Origin: CAYRSS01 sp964426945
Lineage (GTDB): Bacteria; Planctomycetota; Phycisphaerae; UBA1845
Direction of reading: 5' to 3'
Assembly (NCBI GenBank): GCA_964426945.1
Contig: CAYRSS010000003.1
Span: 1-64,000 of the forward strand
Length of the DNA stretch: 64,000 nucleotides
The notes beneath the pieces were generated by a model, which saw nothing but the letters and a program-made list of their open reading frames with translations, was not told the DNA's origin and searched no databases. The position numbers were made by a program, and so were the translations under genes. Positions 8,744 through 18,078 of the stretch are shown here, piece by piece (the first letter of the stretch is position 1; each line of letters starts with the position of its first letter).

Positions 8744-8779
8744 AAAAAAGCCCGCCCGCGACAGTTGTCGCGGGCGGGC
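8744..8779 (-). terminator. Intrinsic terminator of the subtilase gene
   Basis: A perfect 14-bp inverted repeat (8750-8763 and 8766-8779) flanks a 2-nt centre. On the minus strand it is followed by six T (A run at 8744-8749). It lies 41 nt past the stop codon at 8821. It is the only clear GC-hairpin-plus-T-tract terminator I saw in this window. Confidence 0.85.
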
Positions 8780-8820
8780 GGTGTGGGTGAAGAAAGTCGG
8801 CGCTCGGCCGGCTCGGTCGG

Positions 8821-11800
8821 TTAGTCGCAGCTCACCTGGCCGCAGCTCATGCCGCTGTTGAACTCCGGCGTACCGAAGCGATCGTCGGGCACGCCGTGGT
8901 TCATGCCGCTGCCGTTCTGCCAATCCGGCAGCGGATCGCACCGGCCGATGCTCGCGGCGGCGAAGCCGCGGTCACCGGCGTTGATGAATCCGTTGCCGTC
9001 CATGTCATACTGGCACATGAACGCGTCGGCGCTGAGACCGATGCTGGCCGCGATGAAGCCGCGATCCGCGGCCGTCACGAAGCCGTCACCGTTCACGTCG
9101 CCGTAGCAGGTCGTGCCGCAGACACCGCCGCAGTCCGGCGTGCTGTTTGTCGTCACGTTGCAGATGAACCGCTGCGCGTCGCAGGCCGCGGCCGAGGCCA
9201 CGTCGGTGCAGGCGCCGTCGTAGCAGCAGGCGCCGCCCATCGTCGTATCGGCGATACCCCAGATCTCGAGGTCGTCGATGTTCCAGCCGAAGAGCTGGAC
9301 GGTCTCGTCCGTCGGGCCCATGACGAAGCGGATGTAGACATTCTCCTGGTGATCGGCCAGGGCGGAAATGTCAAACTCGTGGTGCGTCCAGGCGGTGTCC
9401 ACGATGGTGGCCGCCGGGTTGGACCAGATGACGGTGTAGTTCGTGCCGTCATTGGACACCTCAATGGCCGCGCGGTCGAACGACGAGCTCTCCACGCCCA
9501 ACCAGCGCCAGAACCGCAGCGAAACGGTGTGCAGGTTGGAGCAGTCAATACCCACGAAGCCGCCCGAGCCGTCCGGGTAGCGCGTCACCATGTTGCGACG
9601 CGGCGTATCGGCGAAGTAGTTACCCGCCAGGTTGTAACCCACGACGTTGCTGCCCGTGCGACCGCTGGTCGGGTCAGTACCCGGCAGAGCGATCGTCCCC
9701 GAGCCCATGCCCTGCGGCACACCGTACGCCCAGCCGATGCCGTAGCTCCAGCCGGGGTTGGTGTCCATGTTGAAGATGTGCTGCGGAACCGGTCCGCCAA
9801 CCACGACTTCGACGTCGCGGGAGGTCGTCCCGCCACCCGTCGTGAGGTCGGTGAAGGACACCGTACCCTCGTAGGTGCCGTCGATGAACGCATTGGCCAC
9901 GTTGTTCACGGCGATCGTCACCTGGAACTCATCGCCGAGGTTGTTCAGCGTGAAGTTCACCGGGCCGGCGCCGCCGTTGAGGGAGATCCACGGCTCATCG
10001 CGCGTGATGCTGATCATCACGGGCTCAGCACGCTCGTTGCGGATGGTGTACACCGTGTCGCCGAAGAACGGACCGCCGACCGGGCCAACCGCCGACATAT
10101 CCTCCACCGGCGTCACGCTGACGAGCGTGGAGCCGACGTTGAGGTCGACAAAGGCGACGTTCGACTGAACGCTGTTCTCGGTGACCAGGAACTCGAAGCT
10201 GTCCGGCCCGCGGTAGCCCGGATCGCCCTGGTACTCGACCATCGACCCGCCGCCCATCAGCACGTAGCCGGGGGTGGTGATCTGCCCGCCGTTGGGATCG
10301 AACAGGTCGCCGTTGTCCGGCAGCGAGACGATCTCGTACGCGAGGGCGCCACCGGAATTGGCCTGGGCCTGCAGCGGAATCTCCGTCAGCACGCCCATCG
10401 ACACGATGTGCGAGCCGTTGAACGCATCGGGACCGCACGCACCGACCGCCGAGAAGTCGGACTCGACGAAGTCGGGCGGCACCGCGGGCACGCCGCGAGA
10501 CAGACCCACGATCGAGTCGATCGACGCGACGGCCAGGTAGCTGATCGTCACGGTCTCGTCGTTGTGGATCTCGATCTGGAACGTGTTGCTGTTGGTCGTG
10601 CTGAACTCCGGCACGTTCTGCCAGGTCACAGCGACGCGGTCGGGCAGCTGGCGCCAGCTGACCGTGCCACCCGTGCCCGGGTTCAGGTCGTCGTACAGCG
10701 CACTGATGTGCGGGTTGGGGCCGAAGTGCTCCGCGAGGGTCTCGCTGAAGTCACCACTGCCCGCGTTGAACGTGATGTAGCCGTTCGACCCGACGAAGAA
10801 CTGGTTGTAGGACTGGCCGAAGAACACCCGCGGTACAGCCACCGCGGCCGAAGAGTCGTCGGTCAGCGTCAGTGGCGTTCCGCCCGTGGGATCGGTCGGC
10901 AGCTGCGTGATCGGCTCGATGCACGAGTCGTAGTAGTCCAGCGAGAAGTCGGGCCGGAACGTGATCTTCATGTTCTGAAGATCGAAGTTGTCGCCGGCAC
11001 CGAGGAACTGCTGGGTCAGGTAATCGGGCTGGCCGACCTGGATCGACGCGACAGCCACGTTCGAGGGATTCCCGCTGGCGTCGACAGCGCGCCACTGGAA
11101 CGACGCGTCGCCCTGGATAGCCGGAGCGTTGAACCGCACCGTGTCGCCGTTCATGAACAGCGTGTAGGGCAGCATGCCCGCGGTAATGTCGACGTTGTTG
11201 CCCGGATCGCGAAGCGTGCCTTCGGCCGGCAGGCTCATGATCTGGTACGACAGCAGCTCCATGTTCGGGTCGGTCGCCGTGAGCTGGATCAGGATCGACT
11301 CGCCCTCATCGGCTTCGACGGCCACATTCGTCGCGATCGGCGCCAGGACGCTGACCAGGATGGTCTTAGTCGCCAGGTTCGAGTCGCCACCGTCCGGGGC
11401 CACACCGCCGTCATTGAGGCGGAACTGGAACGAGTCGTTGCCTAGCGCGTTCGGCAGGTAGTTCACCACGTTGCCGTTGTTGAGCAGCGTGTAGGGGAGC
11501 ATGCCGGCCGTAATGAGCTGGTTGTTCGCCGGATCCCGGATCGGGTGGGTCGGCAGCGTGACGATCTTGTACTCCAGCGTGCCGTTGGGCAGACCGTCGT
11601 CCGTCCCCGTCAGCATGATGCCGGTCGTCGCATTGACGAGCACTTCGACCGACGAATTGCTGGCGACGGGCGGACGCGGGCCGCAGTCACCTGCGCCAGA
11701 CAAGTCCTCAGGAATAAACTCGTCCGTAAGCCCGGTCCCCGGCGAAAGACCGACGATCTTCTCGGAGGTCAGCTGGATCTCCAGCCAGCTCATCGCGATG

Positions 11801-14800
11801 TCGCCGTTGAAGAACAGTTCGTACTGAAGACTGTTGCTGTTCGTCGTCCCGAACTGCGGCACGTTCTGGTAGGTCACGACCATGCGGTCGCCGAGCTGCG
11901 CAAAGGTCTCGACGCTGCCGGCGAGGTTCGGGCTCAGGTCGCTATACAGTGCGGCAATACGCGGCAGCGAGAGGTGCTCCGCCAGGGTCGGCGTGAAGTC
12001 GCCAGAGCCGGCGTTGAAGCTGATGCTGCCGTTGCTGTTCACGAAGAACGACGTGTACTGCTGGCCGTACAGGTGAACGCTCTGGCCGCCGGTGATATTG
12101 ATGGCGGTGAAGTTGTCGTCACCCAGCGCCGGCGTGATCGGCGCGTGGCCGGTCGGGTCGGTGTTGAACGCCGTGATCGGTTCGATGCAGGCGTCGTAGA
12201 AGTCGAGGCCGCCGACGACGGTGAACAGCATGCGCGAGTTCGCCAGGTCGAAGGTGTTGCCGCCGGTGAACTCCTCTGTGAAGGAATCGGGCAGCGGCGC
12301 CGTGGTGACTTCGTAGCACAGACCGCCGTTGTCATCGATCGGCGAGAGGTTACCCGCCGCATCCTCGATGTCGAAGATGGCGACGAAGTAGGTCGTCTCG
12401 TCGTCGAGGCCGGTAATGGTCAGCGAATGCTGGGTCCCGAAGCGGACGCCGTACTCGACGAAGTCGGGCGAACCGCAGAACGGCCCGGCGAACACCGAGG
12501 CGCGGGCGATCTCGTCGGTGTCAAAGTTGATCGTGAAGCGATCCGCCAGCACCTCCGAGAACTGCACGTTGGAGATAACCGGGGGCTCGCAGTCGACTTC
12601 GCCGGTCGAGGTCGCCACGCCGGGCGCGCCGCCGCCGGTGTCGGCGTCGTTGTAGGTGACCGTGACGATGTCGCCCGGCTCGAAATAGATCCGGTTCGTG
12701 CTGGTCGGCTGATTGGTAAAGAAGATCGTGCCGCGGAAGTCGGCCGTGTCCGGACCGGTCTCGGTGAGTTCCACAACCTGCTGGGCCGCGGGGAATGCAC
12801 CCAGATCGTGCGGCGTCGAAATCGTCGCCATCGTGATCTCGGCGACGCCCGGATTGACGTTGACGTCGCAATCGACGACGCGGACTTCGATCGGCGTGAA
12901 GCCGCCGCAGTCATAGAAGAACTGGTTGAGGCCGACGACGCCCTGCGAAGAGCAGTTGGTCACGTTGGGCTGCACGACGGCATGGAACGACTGCGAGCCG
13001 AGCGGCACGTTGTGGCCGCGCACCTCGATGACCCAGGTACCGGCCATCGGGTTTTCGACCGTCACCTGCTCCACGTTATTCACGCGGTCGCCGCCCGTCC
13101 GGGTGGCCGCCGCCGAGGGATTCATCGGATCGAGCACCCAGGAGAGATGCTCCGAGGCGTCCGGCGCGATCGCCCGGACGTCGAGGTCGTTGACGATCGT
13201 GCCGGCCGCGTTGGGAGAGCCGGGGGCGTCATCCCACACCACGGTCACCTTCAGCATCGTGTCGCTCGGGGCGATGTTCACCTCGAAGAGGTAGACACCG
13301 TCCTGAATCACCGAGGCCTGCAGGTACTGGCCCGAGCGCATCAGGTCGATCGCGGGCACCGCGCGGACCGAACCCCACCCGCTCTTGAAGTCGGGGCCGG
13401 GCTGGTCGATGTCGACCGCCGTGTGGATCAGGCAGGCCTTCATCAGGGCCGGGGGCGGGTTCTCGCCCGGATGCGTGTCGCGGTAGTCCTTGGTGATCAG
13501 CGAGAGCACGCCGCTGACCGTGGCCGTGGCCATCGAAGAGCCGGTCATGACCACGTAGCCGTTCGGATTGGTGCTCGACAGCGAGGTGATACCGCCGTCG
13601 CCGCCGACCTGGCCGCCGGGAGCAACCACGTCGGGCTTGATCCGGCCGTCGTCCATCGGGCCGAAGCCCGTGCCGGCCGTGAGCGAGCCGTCATTCGTAT
13701 TGACCGCACCGACGGTGATGACGTTCTTCGCGCCGGCTGGCGGCGGGATGGTCCCGAAGGACGTGCCGCACGCGCCGTTGCCACGTTCGTTACCAGCCGA
13801 CCAGACGATGGCCATCGCCTCGCCGAGGGGGTGGAGACGGCCGAGCTGGATGTCGTCAATGAATGCAGCCACCGCGCTGTAGTCGCCTTCCCACGCACAG
13901 GGGAAGCCGTTGGCGGCGAGGTCGGTCGTGATCGAGTTGTTGGCGATGTTCGCGAGGAACAACTGGATCGCCTCGATGTAGTCGTTCTCCATGTCGCCCG
14001 GATCGAGGTAGAGGGCGCCCTGGATGAAGCCGGATTCGAAGGAGGCCTTGTAGGAGCCGACGAGGGTGTCGGGGGCGATGCCCTTGAACTGGCCGGCGCT
14101 CGACGCGCCGTTACCGTTGATGAGACCGGCCACATGGGTGGCGTGCGCACCATACGGCGGCGGCGGGATCTCACCGAGGCCGATACCGGTCAAACCGGCG
14201 AAGTCGGTGTGCTGGTCGAAGGCGAGGCCCGTGTCCCACACCATCACCGATACGCCGGAGCCCGTCAGGTTATAGGGCGCGCCCTGGGCGATGTCGGCGC
14301 CGATCAGTGCGCGAGCGCCGTCGGCCGTCTCGACGAGCGCCGGCAGCGCCGGCTCGACATACTGCACGGCGTCTTCTGCGGCAAGCTTGAGCACGCGACC
14401 GTAGTCGACCACGACGACGTGCAGGTTCGCATGGCGGGCGGTCGAGACGATCCGCGCGCCGTGGCGCGCGACAACCGAGCGGGCCGACGACTGGATGTTC
14501 ACGTCCGGATGGAACACCACGTAGGCGACGACCTGGTCTTCGTCGTGGTTATCCACGGAGCGACCGGCAGGAATCGCACCGGTGTCCTTGCCGGGCAGCG
14601 TCGCCCAGGCCGGCGGCGTCGGCTCGAGCAGCGACGGGTGGATCTTCCACGTCGGGTTGATCATCTGCGCGTCGCGCAGCGGGCCGACGAGCGAGAGCTT
14701 GTCGAGATCGACGCCCTCGGGGCCGACCGTCGCGAAGAACGCGTTGTCGGTGATGTAATTCTGGAGGAAGAGGCGCGCGTCGGCGAGGAGTTCGTGCTCA

Positions 14801-15042
14801 GCCGGCGTCAGGCCGCGGCTGAACTGCACCACGATGTGGCGCGAACCACCCGGCGCCGCGAGGTCCGCGATCGCCTGGGCGGTCTGGGCAGGTGACATGC
14901 TCCGCCCGTCGCTCGTGCCCGACTTCCAGCGGATCTGCGCTGAAGCGGACCCGGTAAGCAGCATGAGCGCCGCTACGGCGATCACACCCCGGCGATAGAC
15001 TGGACTCCTCATACCTCGGCTCCTGTTTCGCATGCTGTTCAT
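8821..15042 (-). CDS. Giant secreted S8 subtilase with repeated modules and dockerin-like C terminus
   Basis: 2,073 residues from the ATG at 15042 (GGGAGG 9 nt upstream). The ATG at 15012 (AGGAG 7 nt upstream) is also possible; the frame is open to 15183. A signal peptide ends in LLTGSASA. The S8 protease triad is intact: VWDTG (about 266), GAHATHVAGL (about 299), the oxyanion motif SAGNERG (about 415) and TGSSMATATVSG (about 501). A P-domain-like region follows to about 690. Two homologous 190-residue modules (about 917-1117 and 1338-1535) share CIEPIT, FNAGSGDF, TLAEH and TTNSN. Three Ig/cadherin-like repeats carry ITAGMLPYTL-like strands. A MAM/jelly-roll-like domain (about 1755-1930) precedes a two-repeat dockerin-like calcium module, GDVNGDGFVTAADRG and YDMDGNGFINAGDRG (about 1975-2035). 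Likely an extracellular or surface protease; substrate unknown. Confidence 0.93.
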   Translation of the reverse strand: MNSMRNRSRGMRSPVYRRGVIAVAALMLLTGSASAQIRWKSGTSDGRSMSPAQTAQAIADLAAPGGSRHIVVQFSRGLTPAEHELLADARLFLQNYITDNAFFATVGPEGVDLDKLSLVGPLRDAQMINPTWKIHPSLLEPTPPAWATLPGKDTGAIPAGRSVDNHDEDQVVAYVVFHPDVNIQSSARSVVARHGARIVSTARHANLHVVVVDYGRVLKLAAEDAVQYVEPALPALVETADGARALIGADIAQGAPYNLTGSGVSVMVWDTGLAFDQHTDFAGLTGIGLGEIPPPPYGAHATHVAGLINGNGASSAGQFKGIAPDTLVGSYKASFESGFIQGALYLDPGDMENDYIEAIQLFLANIANNSITTDLAANGFPCAWEGDYSAVAAFIDDIQLGRLHPLGEAMAIVWSAGNERGNGACGTSFGTIPPPAGAKNVITVGAVNTNDGSLTAGTGFGPMDDGRIKPDVVAPGGQVGGDGGITSLSSTNPNGYVVMTGSSMATATVSGVLSLITKDYRDTHPGENPPPALMKACLIHTAVDIDQPGPDFKSGWGSVRAVPAIDLMRSGQYLQASVIQDGVYLFEVNIAPSDTMLKVTVVWDDAPGSPNAAGTIVNDLDVRAIAPDASEHLSWVLDPMNPSAAATRTGGDRVNNVEQVTVENPMAGTWVIEVRGHNVPLGSQSFHAVVQPNVTNCSSQGVVGLNQFFYDCGGFTPIEVRVVDCDVNVNPGVAEITMATISTPHDLGAFPAAQQVVELTETGPDTADFRGTIFFTNQPTSTNRIYFEPGDIVTVTYNDADTGGGAPGVATSTGEVDCEPPVISNVQFSEVLADRFTINFDTDEIARASVFAGPFCGSPDFVEYGVRFGTQHSLTITGLDDETTYFVAIFDIEDAAGNLSPIDDNGGLCYEVTTAPLPDSFTEEFTGGNTFDLANSRMLFTVVGGLDFYDACIEPITAFNTDPTGHAPITPALGDDNFTAINITGGQSVHLYGQQYTSFFVNSNGSISFNAGSGDFTPTLAEHLSLPRIAALYSDLSPNLAGSVETFAQLGDRMVVTYQNVPQFGTTNSNSLQYELFFNGDIAMSWLEIQLTSEKIVGLSPGTGLTDEFIPEDLSGAGDCGPRPPVASNSSVEVLVNATTGIMLTGTDDGLPNGTLEYKIVTLPTHPIRDPANNQLITAGMLPYTLLNNGNVVNYLPNALGNDSFQFRLNDGGVAPDGGDSNLATKTILVSVLAPIATNVAVEADEGESILIQLTATDPNMELLSYQIMSLPAEGTLRDPGNNVDITAGMLPYTLFMNGDTVRFNAPAIQGDASFQWRAVDASGNPSNVAVASIQVGQPDYLTQQFLGAGDNFDLQNMKITFRPDFSLDYYDSCIEPITQLPTDPTGGTPLTLTDDSSAAVAVPRVFFGQSYNQFFVGSNGYITFNAGSGDFSETLAEHFGPNPHISALYDDLNPGTGGTVSWRQLPDRVAVTWQNVPEFSTTNSNTFQIEIHNDETVTISYLAVASIDSIVGLSRGVPAVPPDFVESDFSAVGACGPDAFNGSHIVSMGVLTEIPLQAQANSGGALAYEIVSLPDNGDLFDPNGGQITTPGYVLMGGGSMVEYQGDPGYRGPDSFEFLVTENSVQSNVAFVDLNVGSTLVSVTPVEDMSAVGPVGGPFFGDTVYTIRNERAEPVMISITRDEPWISLNGGAGPVNFTLNNLGDEFQVTIAVNNVANAFIDGTYEGTVSFTDLTTGGGTTSRDVEVVVGGPVPQHIFNMDTNPGWSYGIGWAYGVPQGMGSGTIALPGTDPTSGRTGSNVVGYNLAGNYFADTPRRNMVTRYPDGSGGFVGIDCSNLHTVSLRFWRWLGVESSSFDRAAIEVSNDGTNYTVIWSNPAATIVDTAWTHHEFDISALADHQENVYIRFVMGPTDETVQLFGWNIDDLEIWGIADTTMGGACCYDGACTDVASAAACDAQRFICNVTTNSTPDCGGVCGTTCYGDVNGDGFVTAADRGFIAASIGLSADAFMCQYDMDGNGFINAGDRGFAAASIGRCDPLPDWQNGSGMNHGVPDDRFGTPEFNSGMSCGQVSCD

Positions 15043-15818
15043 CCCTCGGCGCCTCCCAATGAGCCTTCCGGAACGGACCGACAGAGCGCAGGTCGCGAGC
15101 CTGGCTGCTCTGCTCGGAAGCTGTGTTGCGGGCGATAGCGGAACGTCGCGAAGACGACGAACCGAGATACCGCCTGAGATCAACCTGGACGGGGCGACGA
15201 CCTGCCGCCCGACGCGCCGAAAGCCACCCGCGGCTGAGGCCGCGAGGCGAATCCGGCGTAGACTGTGCAGGGTATGCGAAGCGAGGAAGTATCAGAGGAT
15301 CAAACGCTCCGGCACCACTCGGCCTGCTACCCCTCCCCGGACCAACGCGCGCGGTCGAGCGTACACTGGTTCCTCATCCGCCCACCGCGAACCACGCTTC
15401 GCCTCGCGGCGCAAGTGCACCGCGTGCGTGGGTCGAAACCTGATGGCTTTGTCAGAGATGCTGAACCGTCACCCCCACGCCGGACTTGCTTCACGCTGGC
15501 GAGCAGCGGTTCGGCGCGTTGCTACTCTCAACGCCGGATTCTATCACACCCCCGGCGCTTCCCCAAGAGCGCACCTGAAACAATTTCCCCGACTACCTAA
15601 ACCCACACTTCAGCCTTCGATCCGACCGTCCGCGTAACCGCTGCGACCGGCGCAGGCCGAACCCGCCCGCCAGTCCGATCAGCCGGAACCAGTGATTTCG
15701 ATGATGCGAACGCTGCGACCGCTACGGACGGAGTGCTCCGCCCAAATTCACAGGGGTTCGCGGCCAGGAGGCCGTGCGCGGAAGCGCGAGTGGGTGGCTG
15801 ACTCGGGGGCCCGAGGCG
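15043..15818. other. 776-nt intergenic region, no gene recognised
   Basis: The frames here are arginine-rich translations without family resemblance, ribosome sites or the codon pattern of neighbours. On the minus strand TTGGGG (15566-15561), 17 nt and TAGAAT (15543-15538) form a plausible promoter, which would give the subtilase gene a leader of almost 500 nt. No tRNA, riboswitch consensus or clear terminator was recognised. Confidence 0.5.
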
Positions 15819-17048
15819 TCAGGCCGCGCGCTCGCCGCCGAGGCCGAAGGCCTCATGAACCACGCGAAGGGCGCGGGGACCGTCCTCGCTGCGGACGATA
15901 CAGCTGATGACGATCTCGCTCGTCGAGATGTTTTCGATGTTGATCTGGGCGCGGGAGAGAGCCTCGAACATCGCGGCGGCGACGCCGGTGTGAGTGCGCA
16001 TGCCCACCCCGACGACACTGACCTTGGCGACGTCCTTGTCGACCTCGTACTCCTTGAAGCCGATTTCGCCCTTGAGCCGGTCGCAGAGGAGTTGGGTCTC
16101 CTTCAGATCGCTGCCGCTGACGGAGAAACCGATGTTGGCGATCGAGCCGTTGTCGTAGATGTTCTGCACGATGTCGTGCACGGGGATGTTGTTGCGGGCG
16201 AGCTCCGCGAAGATCCGCGCGGCGACGCCGCTCGTGTTGGGCACGGCGGTCAGCTCGACCATGGCCAGGTCATCCTTGATCGTCACACCCCGTACCGCGA
16301 TTCCCTCCAGGCCGCCGGCTTCCGCCATGATCATGGTCCCCGTGTTATCGGTCAGCGAGCTGCGCACATGGATGGGCACGCTGAACTTCTTGCCGAATTC
16401 GATCGCCCGCGAGTGCATCACGCCCGCTCCTGCGGCCGCCATCTCAAGCATCTCGTCGTAACTGATGCGGTCAATCTTGCGCGCCGTGGGCACGATCCGC
16501 GGGTCAGTCGTGTAAATGCCGTCAACGTCCGTGTAGATCTCGCACACCTCAGCCCCGAGCACCGCGGCCAGCGCCGCCGCCGTGGTGTCGGACGCCCCGC
16601 GACCGAGGGTTGTGATCTCGCCGCGCGTGTCAATGCCCTGGAAACCGGCCACGATCACCACCCGGCCGGCGGAGAGCTCGGTTTCCAGCCTGTCGCGGCT
16701 GATCGCCTGGATGCGGGCCTTGGTATGCGCGCTGTCGCTGAGAAGCCCGAGTTGCGAAGCGGTGAGGCTGATGGCCTCGTGACCCGCGGCGTGGATAGCC
16801 ATCGCCATCAGCGCGATCGATATCTGCTCACCGGTGGTAAGCAGCATGTCCAGCTCGCGCTTCGGCGGGTTGGCGCTGACCTGCGCGGCGAGGGCGAGCA
16901 GCTCATCGGTCGTGTGCCCCATGGCTGACACGACGAGCACGACGCGGTACCCATCGAGCTTCGCGCGCACGGCGCGCCGCGCTGCGCGGTGAATCTTCTC
17001 CGCCGTGGCGACGCTGGTTCCGCCGAACTTCTGGACGATCAGTCGCAT
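15819..17048 (-). CDS. lysC: Aspartate kinase
   Basis: Phosphorylates L-aspartate, the first step to lysine, threonine and methionine. At 409 residues it is a monofunctional aspartokinase. The N-terminal KFGGTSVA (7-14) binds ATP/aspartate, LLTTGEQISIALMA and VAGFQGID follow, and GRGASDTTA replaces the commoner GRGGSD form. EIYTDVDGIYTTDPR closes the kinase domain. Two ACT domains occupy about 260-409 (VRGVTIKDDLAMVELTAV and KVSVVGVGMRTHTGVAA), consistent with feedback control by lysine and/or threonine. The ATG at 17048 lies 6 nt behind a -10-like TAGCAT and has no ribosome site. It is monocistronic, with the hypothetical gene at 17722 upstream. Confidence 0.96.
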   Translation of the reverse strand: MRLIVQKFGGTSVATAEKIHRAARRAVRAKLDGYRVVLVVSAMGHTTDELLALAAQVSANPPKRELDMLLTTGEQISIALMAMAIHAAGHEAISLTASQLGLLSDSAHTKARIQAISRDRLETELSAGRVVIVAGFQGIDTRGEITTLGRGASDTTAAALAAVLGAEVCEIYTDVDGIYTTDPRIVPTARKIDRISYDEMLEMAAAGAGVMHSRAIEFGKKFSVPIHVRSSLTDNTGTMIMAEAGGLEGIAVRGVTIKDDLAMVELTAVPNTSGVAARIFAELARNNIPVHDIVQNIYDNGSIANIGFSVSGSDLKETQLLCDRLKGEIGFKEYEVDKDVAKVSVVGVGMRTHTGVAAAMFEALSRAQINIENISTSEIVISCIVRSEDGPRALRVVHEAFGLGGERAA

Positions 17049-17054
17049 GCGGAC

Positions 17055-17083
17055 ATGCTACGAAACGCGGCGCCTGACCGGAA
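17055..17083 (-). promoter_or_regulatory. Putative promoter of lysC, leaderless geometry
   Basis: Minus strand TTCCGG (17083-17078), 17-nt spacer, TAGCAT (17060-17055), then 6 nt to the ATG at 17048. The -35 matches that of acs. No Shine-Dalgarno lies in between. Confidence 0.42.
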
Positions 17084-17122
17084 GGGCGTAGGCGCGGCGC
17101 GTCGCCCGTCCGAGAAAACAGG

Positions 17123-17722
17123 TCATCGCGACCGGGCGGACGGGGTAAGGAGTCGCACGAGGATCGGCAGCGTCGCGCCGCCGCGCTGCTGGATCGAGCG
17201 GATCAGACCAAAGAGCCGGTCGATGCCCCAGTTGGCGCCGTGCCCGGGGTCGTCGCGGTCGGGCCGCGGCGCGTCGACCACGCGCAGCTCGTGGTACGGA
17301 CTGTGAGCGGCGGCTTCGACGGCCTTCTCGTCGGTGAAGTCTTCGAGGTACGCCTCACCGACCAGACGCCAGCGCGGGGCGATGCGGCGCAGCATCTCGA
17401 ACTCGTGGAGCGTCACAGGGTTCAGGAGGGCGTCCGGCGAGGGGAGCAGCCTGACCGTCACCGGCTGCTCACCCCACGCCTGAACCGCGAGCACCAGCCA
17501 CTCATCGCAGAGCCAGTCAGCAGGCTGCCCTCCCGGGCCGGTGGCCTCCAGCACAAGCTCGTCGATCTCCGGCGCCGCCGACCGGCCTAGCGCGCCGTGG
17601 CTGCCGTGGGGCACCAGGACGCTCACCGCCCGACGAGGGCCGACCCGCCTCGATTCGGTGAGGTGACGATCAGCGTGAACTTCGGCCAACTTGGTGGATT
17701 TTGCGGTCGCCTTGGCATCCAT
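17123..17722 (-). CDS. Hypothetical protein
   Basis: 199 residues, cytosolic, no recognised family. The N terminus is basic (MDAKATAKSTKLAEVHADRH). The middle has an alternating hydrophobic pattern (DELVLEATG, WLVLAVQAWG, VTVRLLPSPDALLNPVTL), suggesting an alpha/beta fold. The C terminus is amphipathic (GIDRLFGLIRSIQQRG). It contains two tryptophan/cysteine-containing turns (ADWLCDEWL) but no catalytic motif I can name. It lies 74 nt upstream of lysC on the same strand, yet the lysC promoter-like element sits between them. The ATG at 17722 lacks a strong ribosome site. The real start is uncertain. Confidence 0.6.
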   Translation of the reverse strand: MDAKATAKSTKLAEVHADRHLTESRRVGPRRAVSVLVPHGSHGALGRSAAPEIDELVLEATGPGGQPADWLCDEWLVLAVQAWGEQPVTVRLLPSPDALLNPVTLHEFEMLRRIAPRWRLVGEAYLEDFTDEKAVEAAAHSPYHELRVVDAPRPDRDDPGHGANWGIDRLFGLIRSIQQRGGATLPILVRLLTPSARSR

Positions 17723-18078
17723 GCTCGTTCGACGCTCCCGGAAAGCCCGCCCGACCCTTCGCCTTCTCCCCGGCCGGGTAGGCGGACAGACTCACTGATT
17801 ATCGGAACTTGACGGCTTGGCGCTGCAGCGTCCGGGTCGGCGCGGGTGACGGCCAGCGGGACGGTGCCGCACGGCCGTCCTGTGGTAACCTTATTGAAAT
17901 TAATAGTTTATGACATGTTCATCCGATTCCGGCCCCCAGCATGCTCGCGCAGCGACTCTGGATTCTCTGCCCGTGCTGGAGGCCGGCTGTGCTAGGATCG
18001 GGCTTCCTCCCGCCGGCAAGCTGTTGCGTGGACACTCGATTCGCGCGACACCGGGCGGGACAGGCAGAGACGGACGCC
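17723..18078. other. 356-nt divergent intergenic region with an AT-rich island
   Basis: Separates the leftward hypothetical gene from the rightward M23 lipoprotein gene. About 17890-17915 is strikingly AT-rich for this genome (TTATTGAAATTAATAGTTTA), the usual look of a promoter or operator. However, I could not place a -35/-10 pair with normal spacing. On the minus strand GATAAT occurs near 17800 without a good -35. No gene is recognised. Confidence 0.45.

Noticed and set aside
8896..14895. Two very long plus-strand open frames (849 and 1,116 codons) opposite the subtilase gene
   Set aside because: Their translations are His/Arg/Asp/Val-rich mirror images of a high-GC coding strand, without motifs or ribosome sites. 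The minus-strand frame has a signal peptide, an intact protease triad and a terminator.
15032..15637. 201-codon plus-strand frame in the intergenic region
   Set aside because: Arg/Pro/Ser-rich, no ribosome site, overlaps the start of the subtilase gene, no family resemblance.
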